NCBI RefSeq assembly: GCF_036697405.1 | Contig: NZ_JBAHWA010000002.1 | Coordinates: 421,478-485,477 of the forward strand | Source of the DNA: Lysobacter sp036697405 | Lineage (GTDB): Bacteria > Pseudomonadota > Gammaproteobacteria > Xanthomonadales > Xanthomonadaceae | DNA: 64,000 bases | Direction of reading: 5' to 3' | Part shown: positions 1-8,616 of the stretch, in pieces | Numbering within the stretch: the first letter of the stretch is position 1 | Layout of the letters: each line of letters starts with the position of its first letter | Made by a program: the position numbers and the translations under genes | The notes under the pieces: generated by a model | Databases searched by the model: none | Told to the model about the DNA's origin: nothing | What the model saw: only the letters and a program-made list of their open reading frames with translations

Positions 1-519
<519 letters not shown>

Positions 520-646
520 CAAGGCCGGGAATAGGGAACCGGGAGTCGAGAGGAGCAGGACGGAAACCGAGCCTGCTCCTCCGGACGAAACGGCCAGCGC
601 GCACGGCTTCGCCGATTCCCCATTCCCGACTCCCCATTCCCGCGTA
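520..646. repeat. GGGATTC-type dispersed intergenic repeat (inverted pair)
   Basis: The secA-Nudix gap is filled by a repeat with a left arm of the type GGGAATAGGGAACCGGGAGT (starting at 529) and an inverted right arm of the type GATTCCCCATTCCCGACTCC (starting at about 613). The same arms recur at 32612-32640 and 32694-32725 upstream of recG. Similar GGGATTSGGGATT elements are widespread between genes in Xanthomonadaceae. The right arm runs up to the likely start codon of the next gene. Confidence 0.7.
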
Positions 647-1597
647 GTGGAAGTCGTCGCCGGCGTGATTCGCGACGCGCGCGGCCGCATCCTGCTCACC
701 CGCCGCACCGAAGGCCGCGACCTGGCCGGTCTGTGGGAGTTTCCCGGCGGCAAGCGCGAGCCCGGCGAATCGCCCGAGGCCGCGCTGCAGCGCGAACTGC
801 ACGAAGAGTTGGGCATCGACTGCGAGGTCGGCGCGGCCCTGATCGAGGTGCCGCAGGCCTATCCGGACAAACGCCTGCGCCTGGACGTGCGCGAACTCAA
901 GCACTGGCGCGGCAGCGTGCGCGGCCGCGAGGGCCAGGCCCTGGTGTGGGTGCCGCCAGCCAAGCTGGCCCGCTACGAAATGCCGCCGGCCGACCGTCCC
1001 GTGGTCGCAGCGTTGCTGCAGCCCGATCGCTACCTGGTCACGCCCGCGCCCGGCGCGGACGATGCGAGCTGGCTGGCGGCCTTGGAACTGGCGTTGGCGT
1101 CCGGCGTCCGCCGGATCCAGCTGCGCGCGCCCGATACCGCGCCCGAGCGCTGGCGCGCCTTGGCCGCTGCTGCGGTGGCGCGCTGCCGCGCCGCCGACGC
1201 CGAGGTTCTGATCAACGGCGACGCCGAACTGGCGCGCACCTTGGCGGTCGGTTTGCACCTGCGCGCGGCGCAGCTGCGCGAACACGAGCAGCGACCCTTG
1301 CCGGCGGGGCTGCCGCTGGCCGCTTCCTGCCACGACGCCGACGAGCTGCGCCGCGCCCAGGCCCTGGGCTGCGACTTCGCGGTGGTCGGCGCGGTCCGCG
1401 CCACGCCCAGCCATCCGGGCGCGCTAGGCATCGGCTGGGAAGGGTTCGCGGCCCTGCGCGAGGCGGTTTCGCTGCCGATCTACGCGATCGGCGGCCTGGG
1501 CCCCGAGGACATCGCGCCGGCGCGCGCGCACGGCGCCCAGGGCGTGGCCGCGATCCGCGGCCTGTGGCCCGGCGCTGCCGCGATCGCCGCGGCCTGA
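647..1597 (+). CDS. Nudix hydrolase fused to a thiamine-phosphate-synthase-like domain (MutT/ThiE type)
   Basis: A two-domain protein of 316 residues from the GTG at 647. The N-terminal domain (residues 1-130) is a MutT-like Nudix hydrolase with the Nudix box GGKREPGESPEAALQRELHEE, shown here as its key G, E, R and E positions; such domains hydrolyse 8-oxo-dGTP and keep it out of DNA. The C-terminal half (about 135-316) resembles the TIM-barrel of thiamine-phosphate synthase, with the phosphate-binding AIGGL segment near the end. This fusion is known in gammaproteobacteria and sits after secA as here. The frame stays open upstream and an ATG at 503 overlaps secA, but residues encoded by 503-646 are repeat-derived and unlike the family, so GTG 647 is preferred; no clear ribosome binding site helps. 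The role of the ThiE-like half is not established. Confidence 0.85.
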   Translation: MEVVAGVIRDARGRILLTRRTEGRDLAGLWEFPGGKREPGESPEAALQRELHEELGIDCEVGAALIEVPQAYPDKRLRLDVRELKHWRGSVRGREGQALVWVPPAKLARYEMPPADRPVVAALLQPDRYLVTPAPGADDASWLAALELALASGVRRIQLRAPDTAPERWRALAAAAVARCRAADAEVLINGDAELARTLAVGLHLRAAQLREHEQRPLPAGLPLAASCHDADELRRAQALGCDFAVVGAVRATPSHPGALGIGWEGFAALREAVSLPIYAIGGLGPEDIAPARAHGAQGVAAIRGLWPGAAAIAAA

Positions 1598-1684
1598 GCG
1601 CAAGACCGGCAAACAGCGTCCGTTGCAGGAACCGTGCCGCGATCCGGGGCCAGCATCGGCGCCGTTCGCACGCGGTTCTTCCCG

Positions 1685-1781
1685 CCTGTGGGAGCGGCAT
1701 AAGCCGCGATGCGAGCGCCCAGGTCGCCACAACTCGGGCGCGGAACCCGCCGCCTGTAAGAGCGGCGTAAGCCGCGATGCG
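1685..1781. repeat. Two copies of a GAGCGGCRTAAGCCGCGATGCG repeat
   Basis: The non-coding gap between the Nudix gene and coaE holds two direct copies (1685-1713 and 1753-1781) of a short element whose core, GGAGCGGCATAAGCCGCGAT, contains a self-complementary GCGGC..GCCGC hairpin. Related copies are present at about 60233-60257 and 60322-60375. The rest of 1598-1825 shows no gene. Confidence 0.65.
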
Positions 1782-1825
1782 AATGCCCGCGTCGTCGCCT
1801 GAGAGAGCGATCGCCCTTGAGGCAA

Positions 1826-2437
1826 TCAGCCCGCGGCCAAAGCCCGATAACGCCGATCCAAGGCCGCGATCTGCCGGTCCAACGCCTCCAGCGGGCCGTC
1901 GTTGACGATCACGTCGTCGGCGATCGCCAGCCGCGCCGCGCGCGTGGCCTGGGCCGCGATCATGCGTTCGGCCAGCTCGGCCTCGACCCGGTCGCGCGCC
2001 ATCACGCGCGACCGCTGGACCGCGACCGGCACATCGACCACCAGGATGCGCTGCAGCCAGGGATAGGCCTCGCGGCCGCCGCCTTCGGCGAGCAGCGGGA
2101 TCGCGGCGATCGCATAGGCGCCGGGCGCGCGCTCGCACTGCGCCAGCAGCAGGGCGCGCACGCGCGGATGGACGATGGCTTCCAGGCGCCGGCGCGCATC
2201 GGGATCGGCGAACACAAGGCGCCGCATCGCGGCCCGGTCCAGGCCGCCCTGAGCGTCCAGCACTCGATCGCCGAACGCGGCCACGACTTCGGCCAGCCCG
2301 GCCGAGCCGGCTTCGACCGCCGCGCGCGCGGCCACATCGGCATCGGCCACGATCACCCCCAGCGCTTCGAAACGCCGCGTCACTTCGCTCTTGCCCGAGG
2401 CCACGCCGCCGGTCACCCCGACGCAGAACGCGGCCAT
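1826..2437 (-). CDS. coaE: Dephospho-CoA kinase
   Basis: A 203-residue protein, the usual size for CoaE, which phosphorylates the ribose 3'-OH of dephospho-CoA with ATP in the last step of coenzyme A synthesis. It starts with the P-loop GVTGGVASGKSEV at residues 7-19, followed by the conserved LGVIVADADVAAR segment and a lid region rich in basic residues. The ATG at 2437 lies 5 bases after the pilD stop, so it is co-transcribed with pilB-pilC-pilD, an arrangement typical of pseudomonads and xanthomonads. The frame stays open far upstream only because of GC bias. No unusual feature. Confidence 0.95.
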   Translation of the reverse strand: MAAFCVGVTGGVASGKSEVTRRFEALGVIVADADVAARAAVEAGSAGLAEVVAAFGDRVLDAQGGLDRAAMRRLVFADPDARRRLEAIVHPRVRALLLAQCERAPGAYAIAAIPLLAEGGGREAYPWLQRILVVDVPVAVQRSRVMARDRVEAELAERMIAAQATRAARLAIADDVIVNDGPLEALDRQIAALDRRYRALAAG

Positions 2438-2442
2438 GGCGG

Positions 2443-3306
2443 TCAGCGCAGCCCGGCGTAGCGCATGTAAGCGCCGACCAGTTGCTCGCCCCAGAAGAAC
2501 ACGATCCAGCCCGCGATCGCGAGGTAGGGCCCGAACGGAATCGGAGTCGCCTTGTCGCGCCCGCGCGCGGTCAGCCAGATCGAGCCGATGATGGCGCCGA
2601 CCAGGGACGACAGCAGGATGGTCGGCAGGATGCCCTTGAGCCCGACCCAGGCGCCGATCGCGGCCAGCAGCTTGAAGTCGCCGTGGCCCATGCCTTCCTT
2701 GCCGGTCAGCTGTTTGAACACCCACCATACCGACCACAGGCTGAGGTAGCCGGCGATCGCGCCGAGCAGGGCCGGCTTGGTGCTGAAGTACAGATTGTCG
2801 GAACTGGCGATCAGCCCCAGCCACATCAGCGGCAGGGTGAGCTGGTCGGGCAGCAGCTTGGTGCGGAAGTCGATCCCGGACAGCGTGATCAGGAAGGTGC
2901 TGAACACGATCGCGCCGAAACCCTGCCAGCCGAAGCCGAAGCGCCACACGCAGGCCAGCACCGCCAGCATGGTCACCAGCTCGACCAACGGGTACTGCGG
3001 CGAGATCGGGGTCTTGCAGTGACGGCAGCGCCCGCGCAGGAACAGGTAGCTGAAGACCGGGATGTTCTCGTACCAGCTCAGCTGGTGCTTGCAGTGCGGG
3101 CAGTGCGAGCGTTCGACCACGATGCCGGGAGGCGGCGGGTCGTAGATCTCCGGCAGCTCCAGGATCTCGCGGGCGTCGCGGTTCCACTGCCATTCCAGCC
3201 GCTTGGGCAGGCGCAGGATGACCACGTTGAGGAAACTGCCGACCAACAGCCCGAAACCGGCCGCGAGCGGAAACCCGAGGCCGGGGTTCTGATCCAGGAA
3301 TGCCAT
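2443..3306 (-). CDS. pilD: Type IV prepilin peptidase / N-methyltransferase PilD
   Basis: A 287-residue inner-membrane protease that removes the short leader of type IV prepilins and methylates the new N-terminal Phe. The N-terminal cytoplasmic domain has the two zinc-type pairs CPHC (about residue 70) and CRHC (about 93) linked to the methyltransferase region. The catalytic aspartates are in GIDFRTKLLPDQ and in the GHGDFKLL (GxGD) motif. About seven membrane spans are predicted from hydrophobicity. It lies between pilC (24 bases upstream) and coaE (5 bases downstream). Its clients here would be the three PilA proteins encoded upstream; their leaders end in Gly before FTLIEL as required. Confidence 0.97.
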   Translation of the reverse strand: MAFLDQNPGLGFPLAAGFGLLVGSFLNVVILRLPKRLEWQWNRDAREILELPEIYDPPPPGIVVERSHCPHCKHQLSWYENIPVFSYLFLRGRCRHCKTPISPQYPLVELVTMLAVLACVWRFGFGWQGFGAIVFSTFLITLSGIDFRTKLLPDQLTLPLMWLGLIASSDNLYFSTKPALLGAIAGYLSLWSVWWVFKQLTGKEGMGHGDFKLLAAIGAWVGLKGILPTILLSSLVGAIIGSIWLTARGRDKATPIPFGPYLAIAGWIVFFWGEQLVGAYMRYAGLR

Positions 3307-3330
3307 GCGCGAAGGATAACCCCGGGTCGG

Positions 3331-4587
3331 TCAGATCGTCGCGGCGAGCTTGAAGATCGGCAGGTACATGCCGATGACCATGCTGCCCACGATTACGCCC
3401 AGCACCATCATGATCAGCGGCTCGAGCAGGCTGGACAGCGCATCGACCGCGTTGTTGACCTCTTCCTCGTAGAACTCCGCGACCTTGAACAGCATGGTGT
3501 CGAGCGCGCCGGCCTCTTCGCCGATCGCGGTCATCTGGATCACCATGTGCGGGAACAGGTTGACCTGCTTCATCGACATGTTGAGCTGGTAGCCCACCGC
3601 GACGTCGTCGCGGATGCGGCGCACGGCGGTCTCGTAGACCACGTTGCCGGTGGCGCCGGCGACGGTGTCCAGGGCCTCCACCAGCGGCACGCCGGCCTTG
3701 AAGGTCACCGCCAGCGTGCGCGCGAAACGCGCGATCGCCGAGTTGTGCAGGATCTGCCCGACCACCGGGATCTTCAGCATCATGCGGTCGAGGAAATGGG
3801 CGAAAGCCGGAGACCGGTTCTTGGCCATGATGAAGCCCACGCCCGCGCCGATCACCAGCAGCAGCACCGCCCACCAGTACGCGATCATGAAATCGCTGGC
3901 GCCGATGATCATCAGGGTGAACGCAGGCAGCTCGGCGCCGAAGCTCTCGAAGGTCTTCTGGAACTGCGGCACCACGAAGATCAACAGGATCGCGCTGACC
4001 AGGATCGCCACGGCGACGACCGTGGCGGGGTAGAACAGCGCCTTCTTGATCTTGCCCTTCAGGCTCTCGATGTTTTCCTTGTAACTGGCGACGGTGTCGA
4101 GCACCGTTTCCAGCACGCCCGCCGATTCGCCGGCCTTGACCAGGTTGCGGTAGAGCTCGTCGAACTGGACCGGGTGCTTGCTCAGCGCCTCGTGCATCGA
4201 CGAGCCGCCTTCGAGGTCGGCGCGGATCGTGTTGATCAGCGTCTTCATCTTCTGGTTCTTCTGGCCGCCGGCCATGATCTCCAGCGAGGTCACGATCGGC
4301 ACGCCCGACTTCATCATGGTCGCGATCTGGCGGCTGAAGATGGCGATGTCGCGCGGCGTGATGCGTTTGCCGGCGCCGCCCAGGAACGGCTTGCCCTTGG
4401 GCTTGACCGTGCCGGGCGTGATGCCCTGGCGGCGAAGTTCGGCGCGCAGCATGTTGGCGTTCTTCGCCGCCTGCTCGCCCTTCATGACGACGCCGCGCTT
4501 GTCCTTGCCTTCCCAGACAAAGATTTCGAGCGGATTGGGGCGGCGGACGGGGGTCTGCTGCTTGGTCGCGGTGCGGGTCGCGGACAT
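3331..4587 (-). CDS. pilC: Type IV pilus inner-membrane platform protein PilC
   Basis: A 418-residue protein of the GspF/PilC family, the inner-membrane platform that couples the PilB and PilT motors to pilin insertion and removal. Two repeated GspF domains (about residues 85-210 and 290-410) alternate with three long hydrophobic spans, including ones starting near ATVVAVAILVSAILLIFVV and near LIMMVLGVIVGSMVIGMYL. The start ATG lies 3 bases after the pilB stop, so translation is probably coupled. Length and order match PilC of pseudomonads. Confidence 0.97.
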   Translation of the reverse strand: MSATRTATKQQTPVRRPNPLEIFVWEGKDKRGVVMKGEQAAKNANMLRAELRRQGITPGTVKPKGKPFLGGAGKRITPRDIAIFSRQIATMMKSGVPIVTSLEIMAGGQKNQKMKTLINTIRADLEGGSSMHEALSKHPVQFDELYRNLVKAGESAGVLETVLDTVASYKENIESLKGKIKKALFYPATVVAVAILVSAILLIFVVPQFQKTFESFGAELPAFTLMIIGASDFMIAYWWAVLLLVIGAGVGFIMAKNRSPAFAHFLDRMMLKIPVVGQILHNSAIARFARTLAVTFKAGVPLVEALDTVAGATGNVVYETAVRRIRDDVAVGYQLNMSMKQVNLFPHMVIQMTAIGEEAGALDTMLFKVAEFYEEEVNNAVDALSSLLEPLIMMVLGVIVGSMVIGMYLPIFKLAATI

Positions 4588-4590
4588 GGT

Positions 4591-6318
4591 TTAGTCCTTG
4601 GTAACGCGGTTGATTTCGGAGAGGCTGGTGACGCCGTTCCTGACCTTCATTAACGCCGATTGGCGCAGGTCGCGGACGCCGGACTTCAATGCGGCGGCGG
4701 CGATCTGCATCGCATTGCCGCCTTCCAGCACGATGGCCTGGATCTGTTCGGTCATGGGCATGACCTGGTAGATGCCGGTACGTCCCTTGTACCCCTCGGT
4801 GCAATCCGGACAGCCGGCGGGCTCGTAGATCTTCAGGCCGCCGACGATCTCGTCGTGGCTGAAGCCTTCGGCCAGCAGCGCGTGTTCGGGCAGGTGAACC
4901 TCGCGCTTGCAGTCGTGCAGGCGCCGGGCCAGGCGCTGGGCGATGACCAGGGTCACCGACGAGGTGATGTTGTACGGCGCCACGCCCATGTTCATCAGGC
5001 GCGCGATGGTCTGCGGCGCGTCGTTGGTGTGCAGGGTCGACAGCACCATGTGGCCGGTCTGGGCGGCCTTGATCGCGATTTCGGCGGTCTCCAGGTCGCG
5101 GATTTCGCCGACCATGATCACGTCCGGATCCTGGCGCAGGAAGCTGCGCAGCGCGGCGGCGAAGGTCATGCCGCGCTTCACGTTCATCTGCACCTGGTTG
5201 ATGCCCGGCACGCGGATTTCGACCGGGTCCTCGACCGTGGAGATGTTGCGCATGTCGTCGTTGAGGATGTTCAGCGCGGTGTACAGCGACACCGTCTTGC
5301 CCGAACCGGTCGGGCCGGTGACCAGGACCATGCCGTAGGGCTTGACCACGGCACCGACGAACAGCTCCTTCTGGTCTTCCTCGTAGCCGAGCTTGTCCAC
5401 GCCCAGGCGCGCCGCGCTGCCGTCGAGGATACGCAGCACGATCTTTTCGCCGAACAGGGTCGGCAGGGTGCTGACGCGGAAGTCGATCTGCTTGGTCTTG
5501 GACAGGTTGAGCTTGATGCGGCCGTCCTGCGGCACGCGCTTCTCGGCGATGTCCAGCTGCGCCATGACCTTCAGACGCGCGGCGATGCGCGGGCTGAGCT
5601 TGACCGGCACCTTGGCGACCTGCTTGAGCAGGCCGTCGATGCGCAGGCGCACGCGGTATTCGGTTTCGTAGGGCTCGAAGTGGATGTCCGAGGCGCCGCG
5701 GCGGATCGCGTCCACCAGCACCTTGTTGACGAACTTCACCACCGGAGTGTCGTCGCCCTTGGCGTCGACGCCGCTGTCGCCGGCCGCGGTCAGGTCGTCG
5801 TCGCCGCTGCCGACGTCGAGCGACTCCAGGCCTTCCTCGTTGACGCCGTCGCCGAGCGCGTCGGCCGACTCCAGCCACTGGTCCAGGCTGCGCCGGATCG
5901 TGTCCTCGTCGACCAGGATGGCCTCGATCACCAGATTGGTCTGGAACTTGATCTCGTCCAGGGCGCGGGTGTTGGTCGGATCGGCCAGGCCCACGAACAG
6001 CTTGTTGCCGCGCTTGAACAGCGGCAGCACGGCGTGCTTGCGGACCAGCTCCTCGCTGACCAGCTTGATCGCCGATTGCGAGGCGTCCAGCGTGGCCGCG
6101 TCGAACAGCGGCACACCGAACTCGATCGAGTTGGCGGCCGCCAGCTGACCGGCCGAGACCAGGCGCTTTTCGGACAGGTAGGTTGCGATCGGCTTGCGTT
6201 CGCTGCTGGCCGTGGCCATGGCCTCGCGGGCCGCGGTCTCGTCCAGGGCGCCGTCCAGCACCAGACGCCGGGCAATGCCGGTGATCCCCACCAAGTTGGC
6301 GGTAGCGACGCTAGACAT
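4591..6318 (-). CDS. pilB: Type IV pilus extension ATPase PilB
   Basis: A 575-residue hexameric ATPase that powers pilus extension. The N-terminal MshEN-type domain covers about residues 1-150; the C-terminal secretion ATPase core has the Walker A motif GPTGSGKTVSLYTALN (about 329-344), an Asp box with acidic residues, the Walker B segment DPDVIMVGEIRD and a His box. A zinc-type CPDC pair is present near residue 500, but the first pair, usually also CxxC, reads LHDCKRE, with only one Cys. The ATG at 6318 follows GAGG at a suitable distance. It heads the pilBCD-coaE unit and follows the GT-C gene after 148 bases. Confidence 0.96.
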   Translation of the reverse strand: MSSVATANLVGITGIARRLVLDGALDETAAREAMATASSERKPIATYLSEKRLVSAGQLAAANSIEFGVPLFDAATLDASQSAIKLVSEELVRKHAVLPLFKRGNKLFVGLADPTNTRALDEIKFQTNLVIEAILVDEDTIRRSLDQWLESADALGDGVNEEGLESLDVGSGDDDLTAAGDSGVDAKGDDTPVVKFVNKVLVDAIRRGASDIHFEPYETEYRVRLRIDGLLKQVAKVPVKLSPRIAARLKVMAQLDIAEKRVPQDGRIKLNLSKTKQIDFRVSTLPTLFGEKIVLRILDGSAARLGVDKLGYEEDQKELFVGAVVKPYGMVLVTGPTGSGKTVSLYTALNILNDDMRNISTVEDPVEIRVPGINQVQMNVKRGMTFAAALRSFLRQDPDVIMVGEIRDLETAEIAIKAAQTGHMVLSTLHTNDAPQTIARLMNMGVAPYNITSSVTLVIAQRLARRLHDCKREVHLPEHALLAEGFSHDEIVGGLKIYEPAGCPDCTEGYKGRTGIYQVMPMTEQIQAIVLEGGNAMQIAAAALKSGVRDLRQSALMKVRNGVTSLSEINRVTKD

Positions 6319-6466
6319 CGCAGTCCTCGGTTTTTCCCCAGGCCGACTTTACCCCAATCCGTGGGCCACGCGAGCGGACAACGGTCGCCTTTTCGCTCGC
6401 CGGAAGCCCACGCAGGCCATATTGCGGGGCTCGAACGGGCATTGGACCGCGTCGCCGGTGAACGGT

Positions 6467-8401
6467 TCAGCGATGCGCGATCAGGGCCTCGAGCCGGGTC
6501 AGGCGGGCCTGGCCGGCGCGGTCGTAGGCACGCGTGCGCTCGGCCAACTGCCCGAGCACGCGTCGGGCGCAGTCGGTCCGGCCGTTCTTTACGCAGGCCT
6601 GGACCAGCAGGTCGCCGATCTCGGCCGCGGCCTGCGGCGACCATGCCCGCTGCGCCTGCGCCTGGGCCTGCGGCCAGCGGCCCGCGCGCGCGTACAGCAG
6701 GGCCGCGACGAAACGCAGTTGCCGTTTGGGCGTGGCCCGTTCGGGTTGCGCCGAGGCTGCGTCGAGCAGGCTCTCGACCGTGGCGATCGCCTGCGCGTCG
6801 CCGATGCGCGGGCAGCGCCCCGGTGCCGACGCCTGCGCGAGCAGGTCGGCGACCAGCACCTCGTCCAGGGTGATCTGGGGCTGGCGGTCGGCGAGCGCGC
6901 GCTGCAGCTGCGCCGGATCGGGGTCGCGCCCGCCGAGGCAGGCGATCGAGACCAGGTCGATGCCGGCCAGCATGCGCCGGCGCGGCAGCGGGCTGCGCAG
7001 CAGCGTGCCCATCTGGGCCATGGCCAGGTCGTAGCGGTTCGCGCTGAGGTCGATGAAGGCCTGGGTCTGGCGCGCGCGCAGCGAGCCGGGGTGGTGGAGC
7101 AGGGCGTTGGCGACGATGTCGGCCTTGCTGCGCCAGGTCGTCACCCGGCCCTGCGCGGACCAGGCCAGCAGGGCGCAGACCGCGACCAGGGCCAGCCCGC
7201 CGAAGTATCGGCGCCGCGGCTGCGCCTGGCGTGCCGGCAGCAGCGCGAACAGGCCCATCGCCGCCAACGCCAGACCGATCGAGGGCAGGTAGTTGCGGTG
7301 TTCGTAGTACATCTCCAAAGGCAGCAGGCCCGACTCGACCGAATGCGCGGCGAGAAAGAAGAACCAGCCGGCGAAGACGCTGGGCGCGCGCTTGCGCAGC
7401 GCGATGGCGATCGCGCTCAGGCCCAGCAGCAGCGCGATCGCCGCGGCCGTGGTCGCCGGCGCGAACAAGCCGGTGGACACCGCGACATCGTCGCGGAACA
7501 GGGTCATCCGCTCGCCGCGCGGCAGCAGCAGGTTGCCCAGGTACTCGCACAGCACGCGCGCCTGGGTGAGCAGACGCTGGAGCGGGTTGAAGTCCCATTC
7601 GGCATAGCCGCCCAGCAGCGCGTCGGGCACGAACGCCAGCATCGCGAGCACGGCCGCGGCCGGCAGCGCCAGGAACAGGGCGAAGAACAGTTTGATCGAC
7701 GGCGGTCGCGGGCCGCGGAAATACGCCAGTTCCAGTACCAGGCACAGCAGCGGCGCGATCGCCGCGTTCTGCTTGCTGAGCACGCCGGCGGCCAGCAGCA
7801 GCGGAAACACCAGGAACAGCAACAGCCAGGCCGATCGCGGCCGCCCGTCGGCCAGACGCCGACGCGCGACCAGGTAGGCCAGGGTGGCGCCCAGCGCGAA
7901 CAAGGCGCTGAGTTGGGCCATGCGCTGCACCGCGTACAGCACGGTGCTGACCTGGATCGGATGCAGCAGCCATAGCGCGACCGCGGCCGCGGCCAGCAGC
8001 CGCGCCTGCGGCGCCAATGCGGCATCCTCGTCGAGCGTGCGGCGCAACAGCCGGAACGCGACCAGGCCGCAGAGCAGGTGCAGCAGCAGGTTGCCGATCT
8101 TGTAGGACAGCGGGCCGGGACCGCCGAGCCCGGCGGTGAGCAGGAAGCTGAGCATGGACACCGGGCGCGAATCGATCAGTCCGTCCTGGCCCAGCACGAC
8201 CTGCCGCCAATCGAGCTGGCCGTTGTACCAGGGCCGCAGCGGCGCCAGATTGGCCGCATCGTCGAACAGGAAGGGCCCATTCAGGCCGTTCCAGTACAGG
8301 GCCACGGTGGCCACGGCCGCGCATAGCAGCAGCCAGCGCGCGGCGTCCCAGCGCGCCGCGGTGCCGCTCAGGTCGGCGCTCAGCGCCTTACTCAGCGACA
8401 T
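6467..8401 (-). CDS. GT-C-like polytopic membrane protein with TPR-like tail, paralogue 1 (candidate pilin glycosyltransferase)
   Basis: 644 residues from the ATG at 8401 (a TTG at 8467 would add 22). About 11-12 hydrophobic spans fill residues 20-440, followed by a soluble helical tail resembling TPR repeats. The first external loop has YWNGLNGPFLFDDAANL, where the paired Asp match the acidic motif of GT-C glycosyltransferases such as protein O-mannosyltransferases and eukaryotic TMTC proteins. Other motifs shared with the two paralogues are RPVSMLSF, STVLYAVQRMAQLS, SKQNAAIAP, GGYAEWDF and YYEHRNYLPS. GT-C enzymes use polyprenyl-phosphate sugars outside the membrane. Its place among pilin genes suggests pilin O-glycosylation, an inference; other envelope substrates are possible. 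It sits directly upstream of pilB and downstream of paralogue 2. Confidence 0.72.
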   Translation of the reverse strand: MSLSKALSADLSGTAARWDAARWLLLCAAVATVALYWNGLNGPFLFDDAANLAPLRPWYNGQLDWRQVVLGQDGLIDSRPVSMLSFLLTAGLGGPGPLSYKIGNLLLHLLCGLVAFRLLRRTLDEDAALAPQARLLAAAAVALWLLHPIQVSTVLYAVQRMAQLSALFALGATLAYLVARRRLADGRPRSAWLLLFLVFPLLLAAGVLSKQNAAIAPLLCLVLELAYFRGPRPPSIKLFFALFLALPAAAVLAMLAFVPDALLGGYAEWDFNPLQRLLTQARVLCEYLGNLLLPRGERMTLFRDDVAVSTGLFAPATTAAAIALLLGLSAIAIALRKRAPSVFAGWFFFLAAHSVESGLLPLEMYYEHRNYLPSIGLALAAMGLFALLPARQAQPRRRYFGGLALVAVCALLAWSAQGRVTTWRSKADIVANALLHHPGSLRARQTQAFIDLSANRYDLAMAQMGTLLRSPLPRRRMLAGIDLVSIACLGGRDPDPAQLQRALADRQPQITLDEVLVADLLAQASAPGRCPRIGDAQAIATVESLLDAASAQPERATPKRQLRFVAALLYARAGRWPQAQAQAQRAWSPQAAAEIGDLLVQACVKNGRTDCARRVLGQLAERTRAYDRAGQARLTRLEALIAHR

Positions 8402-8616
8402 GGAGTCGAGCGCTCGATGCAGGCGCGTCGCGACGGCGGCCGCTGGTGCTCGCGCGCATCGGTTCAAGGATGATCGCCACCGTTGCGGTGGTCGCTGCAG
8501 CGGTCATGGCGTGTCCGGTCGAGTCCCCGTGACGACTTTAACGCATACGAGTGCGGCGGCTGCGGCGCCCACCGCGATCTGTGGCGATGCGCACGGCCCG
8601 GCGTACGCGCGTCTCA

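Noticed and set aside
1826..5878. A 1350-codon frame joining coaE with sequence opposite pilD/pilC/pilB frames
   Set aside because: Only the last 203 codons are CoaE; the rest is an out-of-frame reading of pilB, pilC and pilD on the same strand, without homology.
8402..8467. TTG start at 8467 for GT-C paralogue 1
   Set aside because: It adds 22 residues not seen in paralogue 3 and has no ribosome site; the ATG at 8401 gives the same length as paralogue 3, though neither start is proven.
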